Positions 1 to 5,675 of a DNA stretch of 8,704 nt are shown piece after piece. Where the stretch lies: positions 1-8,704 of the forward strand of contig JAQVUQ010000093.1 of NCBI GenBank assembly GCA_028699365.1. Reading direction: 5' to 3'. The notes beneath the pieces were generated by a model, which was not told the origin of the DNA, ran no database searches, and was given only the letters and a program-made list of their open reading frames with translations. The stretch comes from UBA5359 sp028699365 [NCBI: bacterium]. GTDB taxonomy: Bacteria > UBP13 > UBA5359. A program made the translations under genes and the position numbers. Position 1 is the first letter of the stretch; the number at the start of each line of letters is the position of its first letter.

Positions 1-803
1 AGATAATCCACTACGGATGCCAGGTTGGATATATCGTAGGTGTTTGCAATATCTACATACTTGCAGGTGTACACTCCGTCGGCCGTAACCTCCGTGGTGC
101 CGTCGAGCAGTACCTTGTAAATGCGGATCTGGGTCATGGACTCCAACTGGTTCAGCAGTTTGGCGCTGATACCGATATCGCCGGTATGCACGGCCTTTGC
201 GCTATGCGTCAGCTTGTTACCGGTTATGGTTGTGGCAAAGCTCCATATGCTGCCGGGCGTAAGGTTCTCGGATATAAACCACATATTCGCGTCGTCAATG
301 ATCCGGGCCAGATACCACTTGCGTTTCCCTCCGTCAAGCCACTCGCTGCCTACATCCTCCACGGTTTTTCCGTGTGCCGCAACTGTAGTAACTTTTATGG
401 TATAAAACGCCCCATGATTGGCTCCGACATATCCGTTGTTGTAATTAGCCGGACAAGCATCATCTGAGCCGTAACTCAGTCTAATGGAGGATGAATACGC
501 GGCAGATGCAGCGCTGTCAGGTGTCGCTATGGGTATGAGCGCGGCACTGGCGAAGTTAACGGGATTATTGTCATAGACGGCAGGCGTATTGAGTATCATC
601 AGTTGCAGCATATCCTGGGTGTCGTTCCACGGCGTCCTGACAAACACAGCGTCAGACGTCTTTACAACCGTTACCCGGTTCATGCGTGAGAATATACCCT
701 GCATGGAGGGCGCTGTGTTCTCAGCCGCATACATCGGTGAAACAAGCATCAGCAGTGCAAAGAGTGAGAGAACGCTAAGACCTGAGCGTATAAATACAGA
801 CAT
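1..803 (-). CDS. Secreted protein of unknown function, 3' end cut by the window edge
   Basis: An open minus-strand frame runs from two in-frame ATGs (809 and 803) to the left edge with no stop, giving about 267 codons. The ATG at 803 is preferred because AGAGG at 817-813 lies 9 nt upstream of it but only 3 nt from the 809 ATG. The N-terminus is a plausible Sec signal peptide: a hydrophobic core (SVLSLFALLMLV) followed by SPMYAAENT, with cleavage near the alanine pair. The mature part is soluble-looking and contains the blocks YVGANHG, HGKTVEDVGSEWLDGG, DANMWFISENL and GVYTCKYVDI (numbered from 809: about 127-133, 146-161, 173-183 and 245-254). I do not recognise the family. The export signal and the position 72 nt behind the esterase gene suggest an extracellular role linked to the rest of the cluster. 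Reading frame and export are well supported; function is unknown. Confidence 0.82.
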   Translation of the reverse strand, partial: MSVFIRSGLSVLSLFALLMLVSPMYAAENTAPSMQGIFSRMNRVTVVKTSDAVFVRTPWNDTQDMLQLMILNTPAVYDNNPVNFASAALIPIATPDSAASAAYSSSIRLSYGSDDACPANYNNGYVGANHGAFYTIKVTTVAAHGKTVEDVGSEWLDGGKRKWYLARIIDDANMWFISENLTPGSIWSFATTITGNKLTHSAKAVHTGDIGISAKLLNQLESMTQIRIYKVLLDGTTEVTADGVYTCKYVDIANTYDISNLASVVDY

Positions 804-812
804 CAACATAAA

Positions 813-817
813 CCTCT
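813..817 (-). promoter_or_regulatory. Ribosome binding site of the left-edge secreted protein
   Basis: AGAGG on the minus strand sits 9 nt before the ATG at 803 and 3 nt before the alternative ATG at 809. The spacing favours the downstream ATG, shortening the protein by two residues. Confidence 0.5.
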
Positions 818-875
818 TTCTTCTTATTGCCGTCCCAAACAGACAGCAGTTTCAAACAGGAGCTTCAAGGTTATT

Positions 876-1775
876 TCACTTAGCCGTCAGCGCCTTACAG
901 GCCGCAAACAGACGGTCACCGTGTTCCACGAGTCCCTTTGGCGTCAGATGCGTTGAGTCTGCTTTCTCCAATCCGATCATGGAAGTAAAAGCTATATTCC
1001 GTCCGTCCTGCGCCAACTTCTTTTGCGCCTCCACCACCTGGGGAAACTGCTTGACCCACAGATGCTGTTCATCCACACCCAGGATAACGGGAAGGGAGCT
1101 GTTCCCGGCCACCCTGGTCCTGAAATCGTCCAGAAGCTTCTTCAGGCAGTCGCCGTAGCCTTCCGCAAGTTCTTGGTTTTTGGCATCGCTCTCTCCCTGA
1201 ACCCAGAAGAACGCTTTGAATACGACCTCAAACCCTTGATCCTGAAGTGACTTAACGGCGCTGTCCAACGCAACTGTCATACTGTCGTACATGCCCTTCT
1301 CACCGGGCCCCTTCCATTCAGTTGCCAGACTGGTACTGCCCAGCGAATACTTGAAAACGGCCAGATTTTTTCCACTGCGAGCCAGATTACGTGCCAGACT
1401 CACTTCAGGACCAAAATGTCCCTGGGGGAAGAGCCCGCCCTGGGGCTGAAGAGATGTCCATTTCCCCTGGGATGAACTATATCCGGGGGTAACCCAGTAG
1501 AATCTTATCTTACCGTCCAGGCCTTCCGGATCCTCAGGATACTTCGCCGCGTTACCCTGCCACCCCTGCATATTAGATTGACCGGCAAGGACCACAAGGT
1601 CTATCGTTGTCCGGGTTGACTTCTCGTTCACTATGGCTTTGTTCGGCGCAGGGCAGTCGACCGCAGCTCCCGCAGAGTTGACGTAATTGCCTGCGCACTG
1701 CCCGGCCAGAGCCAGCATCAATACCGCCACCTTATACCTTAGCTTCTTCATTTTCTTTATTTGCCGGATAAACAT
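876..1775 (-). CDS. Secreted SASA-family (sialate O-acetylesterase-like, SGNH-type) carbohydrate esterase
   Basis: This 299-residue protein has the block pattern of the SASA family, which includes CE6-like acetyl esterases that remove O-acetyl groups from sugars. Seen in the sequence: VVLAGQSNMQG at 61-71 with the probable nucleophile Ser67; FGPEVSLARNL at 121-131; KYSLGSTSLATEW at 142-154 with the oxyanion-hole glycine; WVQGESDA at 191-198; and DSTHLTPKG at 273-281, where Asp273-x-x-His276 matches the acid/base pair of SGNH hydrolases. All expected catalytic positions are present, so it should be active. The start at 1775 has AGGAGG 8 nt upstream, whereas the internal MKKLRYK methionine has no SD. 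A basic, hydrophobic N-terminus ending near NSAGAA indicates Sec export. The Cys in LAGQC is a poor lipobox because Gln precedes it. The gene follows three beta-helix genes by 62 nt, suggesting joint action on an acetylated polysaccharide. The true acyl substrate (xylan, pectin, sialic acid or other) cannot be read from the sequence. Confidence 0.88.
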   Translation of the reverse strand: MFIRQIKKMKKLRYKVAVLMLALAGQCAGNYVNSAGAAVDCPAPNKAIVNEKSTRTTIDLVVLAGQSNMQGWQGNAAKYPEDPEGLDGKIRFYWVTPGYSSSQGKWTSLQPQGGLFPQGHFGPEVSLARNLARSGKNLAVFKYSLGSTSLATEWKGPGEKGMYDSMTVALDSAVKSLQDQGFEVVFKAFFWVQGESDAKNQELAEGYGDCLKKLLDDFRTRVAGNSSLPVILGVDEQHLWVKQFPQVVEAQKKLAQDGRNIAFTSMIGLEKADSTHLTPKGLVEHGDRLFAACKALTAK

Positions 1776-1783
1776 CCTGTCTT

Positions 1784-1789
1784 CCTCCT
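1784..1789 (-). promoter_or_regulatory. Ribosome binding site of the SASA esterase
   Basis: A perfect AGGAGG on the minus strand lies 8 nt before the ATG at 1775. It fixes the longer start over the in-frame methionine eight residues in. Confidence 0.8.
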
Positions 1790-1837
1790 GTCATACAGCT
1801 TCATCTTACCGGCTGGCTATTCATACAAGCATAATAT

Positions 1838-3703
1838 CTATCTGAACAATTGCCAGTCGTAGGTAACGCTGTTTCCTGCCCCCGGAGCCGCTGCCAGGTT
1901 AACGGTAAAGCCGGTAATCTTTTTGGTGATACTCTTTACCACACGGCTATCGGCAACAGGAATGCCTTTTCCGCCTACCGGAGTCAGCGTCAGATAATAC
2001 GAGGTGTCCTGTTCGGATACGGCAAAGGTTACCGGAGCACTGACAGCAGTACCGGATATAGTAACCGAGCCTCTCAGGTTCCTGGCTGCGATGCTGCCGG
2101 CGGAAACCCCGGATATGCCGGAGACGCTTTTCGCATCGGTGCTGCCCTGATGCAGCTTGCCCACAAACTGCCAACCCTTTGCACTGCCGACATCATAGCA
2201 CTCGCAATAGTTGTCTATGCCGCTATCCTGTATCTCTTTGGCGGCAAGGCCGTTTATGTGGAAGTTGTAGAAACGGTTGTGCCGGCTACCGGCATCCAGC
2301 ACCAAATTCTTCCTGCCGATGCTGCTGAAGGCGATATCGCTCTTGCTGCGGTAATGTCCCGTCCAACTGCAATCATCAGTATTTATAAACTCTATGCCGT
2401 TGCCTCCGGAGGTGCCGAGACTGACCCCGTTTATGGTAAGACTCCTGCAACCCGTCAACCGGAGTTGGGGTGTCCCGCCTCCTGAATTGCCGATATTCGT
2501 TATGGTCGATGCCCTGGAATTAATGAATTCATAAGCCGGTGCCTTCCCGGAGCCATAACTGTTGTAGCAACTGGTGAATGAGGAACCGCTTATTCTTCCC
2601 TTGAATACCTGGTGCCTCCCTCCGCGAGTCAACCCGCCCTGTACAGCACGTATCGTGGAGCAATTCAGCCCCCCGGCCTCGCCGTCCACCGGCGTGGAAT
2701 CAACCTCCAGCACTATGGTACTATTGGCCGATGTTCCCGGAACACAATCGCCGTATATGCTGTCTATACTGGATTCTTTGACACTGCCCTCCAGCCGGAT
2801 CAGGCGCTGGTGGTAGCTGTTGTCGCCCAGAATAAGCAGGTTCTCCAGGTCCGCCTGGAAGGTCTGGCTGAGGACGACCTTGCCGTTCAGCTTATAATGG
2901 ATGGCTGAAACCCCCTTGACATCAGGCAGCGAAAAGGCCATATCCCTGATGGATTGATTAAGAACACAGGCGGTCCTGGCTTCCCATTCTATCAGAGCTC
3001 TGTTCCTGGGAAAATCCGTTGCCTTGCTGCTGCCTATGGTAGTTCCGCCTCGCATGCCGCTGCCTTGCAACCGGACTGTTCTGCCGGAGCCGTCGGCGCC
3101 TGTACGCGGCAATACTATAGGCTTGCTCGTTTTATAACGCCCCGTGAGAAAGAAGACCAGTCCCCCGTTATTGCCGTTCATAGTGGCGGCGGCGTTAACG
3201 GCATCCTGTATGGCTGCCGTGTCATCCGTACTGCCGTCTCCCCTGGCTCCCCACCACTGCGGATAGACCCTTTCCAGCTTACCCTTGTTGCCGCTGAATG
3301 ATACCTTCCCAGGGGCTGTGCAGTTGAATATCTGCTTTGTGGGCGCCTGTACAGGCCCGTTGATGGTCACCGTGCCGGTAGTGATATTCAGCCTGCCTTC
3401 TCCCCAGAAGAGGAGTGTCACGTTGGCCGGCACCGTAACATTACTCGATATGATCGTGCTCACCGGTATGAGCAGTGTTCTGACGTTGCTGCCTATACCG
3501 GATATGGCTGCGGCAAAGTCAGCATATTTCCGGACGTTGTCCACCGTCTCATCCCAGGATTTGCGGCCTATATCCTGCGCTGTTATCGTATCCGCTGTTT
3601 CAGCCCGGGCAGTGCCGCTCAAATGTGTACACTGAAACGTTATGCCGAGGAGCGCTGCAGATAGTAGCGCAAATAAGCTTCTCTCTAATAACGATATCCT
3701 CAT
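1838..3703 (-). CDS. Secreted pectate-lyase-3-type beta-helix protein, paralog C
   Basis: Third copy of the tandem family, 621 residues from the preferred ATG at 3703; AGGGGG lies 7 nt upstream of it but 1 nt from the ATG at 3709. A signal peptide (core LFALLSAALLGITF) ends near GTARA/ETAD. A leader (about 40-145) includes TLLIPV, FWGEGRLNIT and TVTINGP. It leads into VYPQWWGARGDGSTDDTAA at about 146-164, the start of the pectate lyase 3 (PF12708-like) beta-helix. The helix region carries blocks shared with A and B: RNRALIEWE, YHQRLIRLEG, IYGDC, GGLTRGGRHQVFKGR, NTDDC and EIQDSGIDNY. The last 80 residues (NLRG to YDWQLFR) form a separate module. No dockerin, LPXTG or PEP-CTERM anchor is visible. 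The family includes lyases, hydrolases and non-catalytic tailspike-like proteins. I see no diagnostic catalytic set, so lyase activity is not established. Middle and C-terminal parts match A better than B. Confidence 0.88.
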   Translation of the reverse strand: MRISLLERSLFALLSAALLGITFQCTHLSGTARAETADTITAQDIGRKSWDETVDNVRKYADFAAAISGIGSNVRTLLIPVSTIISSNVTVPANVTLLFWGEGRLNITTGTVTINGPVQAPTKQIFNCTAPGKVSFSGNKGKLERVYPQWWGARGDGSTDDTAAIQDAVNAAATMNGNNGGLVFFLTGRYKTSKPIVLPRTGADGSGRTVRLQGSGMRGGTTIGSSKATDFPRNRALIEWEARTACVLNQSIRDMAFSLPDVKGVSAIHYKLNGKVVLSQTFQADLENLLILGDNSYHQRLIRLEGSVKESSIDSIYGDCVPGTSANSTIVLEVDSTPVDGEAGGLNCSTIRAVQGGLTRGGRHQVFKGRISGSSFTSCYNSYGSGKAPAYEFINSRASTITNIGNSGGGTPQLRLTGCRSLTINGVSLGTSGGNGIEFINTDDCSWTGHYRSKSDIAFSSIGRKNLVLDAGSRHNRFYNFHINGLAAKEIQDSGIDNYCECYDVGSAKGWQFVGKLHQGSTDAKSVSGISGVSAGSIAARNLRGSVTISGTAVSAPVTFAVSEQDTSYYLTLTPVGGKGIPVADSRVVKSITKKITGFTVNLAAAPGAGNSVTYDWQLFR

Positions 3704-3710
3704 TCTCATA

Positions 3711-3716
3711 CCCCCT
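3711..3716 (-). promoter_or_regulatory. SD sequence of paralog C overlapping the stop codon of paralog B
   Basis: AGGGGG on the minus strand shares its first two bases with the TAG stop of paralog B (3717-3715) and lies 7 nt before the ATG at 3703. This arrangement suits translational coupling, in which ribosomes ending on B reinitiate on C. It also argues against the upstream ATG at 3709, which is only 1 nt away. Confidence 0.6.
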
Positions 3717-5661
3717 ATCTTACCAGATGCCAGTCGTAAGTAATGCTGTTCCCGGTTCCCGGAGCCGCCATCACGTTGATTCTGAAGCCGGCGGCACTCT
3801 TATCCACGGACAGGATGCGGCGGCTGTTGTCGGCAGGGATACCGGTCTGAGTTACCGGAGTCAGCGTCAGATAGTACGCAGCATCAATCTCCTCCTTACC
3901 TGTGCCGAAGGTCACATCCGCACAGACAGAGGTTCCCGATACCGTAACCGTTCCTCTGAGATTCCTGGCTGCAATGCCGGTGCCCGATATCCCGGATAAA
4001 CCGGAAAGATCCCGGACATTTACATCGCCTCTGCAGAGCTTGCCCATAAACTGATGTCCCAGCTTCCGACCGCTGACATCGTAGAACTCACCGTAATTGT
4101 CGGTGCCGTTATCCTGTATTTCATTGGCGATGCTGCCCACAATAAGCCAGTTATAAAAACGATTGCGCTCGCAAGCTGCATCCAGAACCAGGTTCTTGTA
4201 ATCGTGATTGGGGCCCAAATAGAACGCGGGCTTCCATCTGCCGCGCCAATGCGCTGTCCAGATGCAATCGTCTGTGTTAACCAACTCTATGCCGTTGCCC
4301 CATCCACAACCGGTATCATCAGGGCATCCGGGCGTAACATTGGTGAGCACTAACTGGGAACAGTTCTCGAACTTGATCTGCGGCTTCTCGGATCTGCCCT
4401 CGGTACCTATGCCCGTGATTGTCGACGACTGGCTGTTGATAAAATAGTAATTAGGCACTTCCATATTCCCTATGCCGCTAAGGGAAGAAGAAATGTCACA
4501 ACAGTAAATGCGCCCCTTGAACACCTGATGCAAGCCGCCGCGCGTCATTCCGCCCGTAATCTGCTGCAACCGGCTGTAATGCAGCCCGCTGCCGTCGCCG
4601 CTGCCGTAAGCGTAATCCACCTCCAGCACCAGCGTGCCGTCTTTTTTATCATCAGGGAGTTTAGTCCACCATGTTACCGGTCCCATATTGCAATCGCCGT
4701 ATATATTCTTTATGCTGCTGTATTTGACGTTGCCCTCCAGCTTGATCAGGCTATCGTGATAGATGTTGCAGCCGTATATAGTTAAATTCTCCAGGTCTAA
4801 TTGGAGAGTCTCGTTGAGGATAGCTTCTCTGCTTGAATTATCCGTCACTTTATAATGGATAGCTGAAACCCCTTCGATGTTGGGCAAAGAGAACGTCATG
4901 TCCTTGATGGATTGATGCCAAGTGCTGCCGGCCGTCGTTTGCTCCCATTCTATCAAGGCTCTGTTCCGCGGGAAGCTGGTCACCGCCATATTGCCTAATA
5001 TAGTGCCGCCTCTCATGCCGGAGCCCTGCAGCCTGACCGTCCTGGTCGGTATGTTGCCGGTGCGCGGCAGTATTATGGGTTTGACCGTCTTGTAATACCC
5101 TATGGGGAAGAAGACGGTTCCTCCATCGTTCGAATTTATAGTGGCAGCGGCATCGACGGCGGCCTGTATGGCCGGCGTGTCGTCTGCAATACTGTCGCCT
5201 TTGGCTCCCCACCACTGCGGATAGACTCTATCCATTATCCCCTTGCTGCCGTAGAAAGAGACCTTTCCGGTGCCGGTGCAGTTGAATATCTGCTTCATGG
5301 ATGCTTCCATCGGCCCATTGACGGAGACTGTTCCGCCGGTAATATTCAATTTGCCGTCTCCCCAGAAGAGGAGGGTAATATTGTCGGGAACCGTAACGTT
5401 GCTCTTAACATCAGTGCCGACAGGTATGAGCAGCGTTCTGACATTGCGGCCTATGGCTGTGACGGCTGCCGCCAGGTCGGTATATTTCCGGACGTTATCC
5501 ACCGTCCCGTCAAAAGATTTGCCGGCAAGATCCTGCAAGGCTGTTCCATCCACCGGGACGGCCCATGCCGGACTGTCGGGATACATATATTGGAACGCTA
5601 TACTAAGGAGCGTTGCAAACGTTAGCGTAAGCAGGCTCTTCTTTAAAACCGAGCGCTTCAT
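3715..5661 (-). CDS. Secreted pectate-lyase-3-type beta-helix protein, paralog B
   Basis: Middle copy of the tandem family, 648 residues from the ATG at 5661 (MKRSVLKKS). The frame stays open to ATG 5667 and GTG 5673, but AGGTGGGG at 5675-5668 would overlap or abut those starts; ATG 5661 has 6-nt spacing and matches the MKRS start of paralog A. A signal peptide (core LLTLTFATLLSIAF) ends near SPAWA/VPVD. The leader with FWGDGKLNIT is followed by VYPQWWGAKGD. The entry motif then departs from the family: GDSIADDT replaces GDG-TDDT. Shared blocks include RGGLHQVFKGR, NTDDC and EIQDNGTDNY; the last 82 residues run from NLRG to YDWHLVR. B is the most divergent copy in its centre, with sequence around WWTKLPDDKKDG and HWRGRWKPAFYLG that the others lack. 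Likely exported and extracellular. Enzymatic activity is unproven and may differ from A and C. Confidence 0.87.
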   Translation of the reverse strand: MKRSVLKKSLLTLTFATLLSIAFQYMYPDSPAWAVPVDGTALQDLAGKSFDGTVDNVRKYTDLAAAVTAIGRNVRTLLIPVGTDVKSNVTVPDNITLLFWGDGKLNITGGTVSVNGPMEASMKQIFNCTGTGKVSFYGSKGIMDRVYPQWWGAKGDSIADDTPAIQAAVDAAATINSNDGGTVFFPIGYYKTVKPIILPRTGNIPTRTVRLQGSGMRGGTILGNMAVTSFPRNRALIEWEQTTAGSTWHQSIKDMTFSLPNIEGVSAIHYKVTDNSSREAILNETLQLDLENLTIYGCNIYHDSLIKLEGNVKYSSIKNIYGDCNMGPVTWWTKLPDDKKDGTLVLEVDYAYGSGDGSGLHYSRLQQITGGMTRGGLHQVFKGRIYCCDISSSLSGIGNMEVPNYYFINSQSSTITGIGTEGRSEKPQIKFENCSQLVLTNVTPGCPDDTGCGWGNGIELVNTDDCIWTAHWRGRWKPAFYLGPNHDYKNLVLDAACERNRFYNWLIVGSIANEIQDNGTDNYGEFYDVSGRKLGHQFMGKLCRGDVNVRDLSGLSGISGTGIAARNLRGTVTVSGTSVCADVTFGTGKEEIDAAYYLTLTPVTQTGIPADNSRRILSVDKSAAGFRINVMAAPGTGNSITYDWHLVR

Positions 5662-5667
5662 TCTCAT

Positions 5668-5675
5668 CCCCACCT
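5668..5675 (-). promoter_or_regulatory. SD sequence of paralog B overlapping the stop codon of paralog A
   Basis: AGGTGGGG on the minus strand begins within the TAG stop of paralog A (5676-5674) and ends 6 nt before the ATG at 5661. The layout repeats at the B/C junction and suggests translational coupling. It also makes the GTG at 5673 an unlikely start, since that codon lies inside the SD sequence. Confidence 0.6.

Noticed and set aside
589-1158. Plus-strand frame of 189 codons spanning the gap between the left-edge gene and the esterase
   Set aside because: It overlaps the start and signal peptide of one supported gene and the catalytic C-terminus of another, with no recognisable product.
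876-1775. Esterase as a lipoprotein, based on the Cys in LAGQC
   Set aside because: A lipobox needs a small residue directly before the Cys; here it is Gln. A signal peptidase I site near NSAGAA fits better.
1776-1860. Possible promoter before the esterase gene (TATTAT or TATGAA as -10)
   Set aside because: The -10-like hexamers have no acceptable -35 partner at 16-18 nt; the best candidate, TTGTTC, matches only three of six bases.
1850-2485. Long plus-strand open frame (211 codons) antisense to paralog C, and similar ones antisense to paralogs A, B and the esterase
   Set aside because: The minus-strand frames have signal peptides, family motifs and SD sequences. The plus-strand frames have none, and similar antisense frames recur at equivalent places in the paralogs as expected from their shared sequence.
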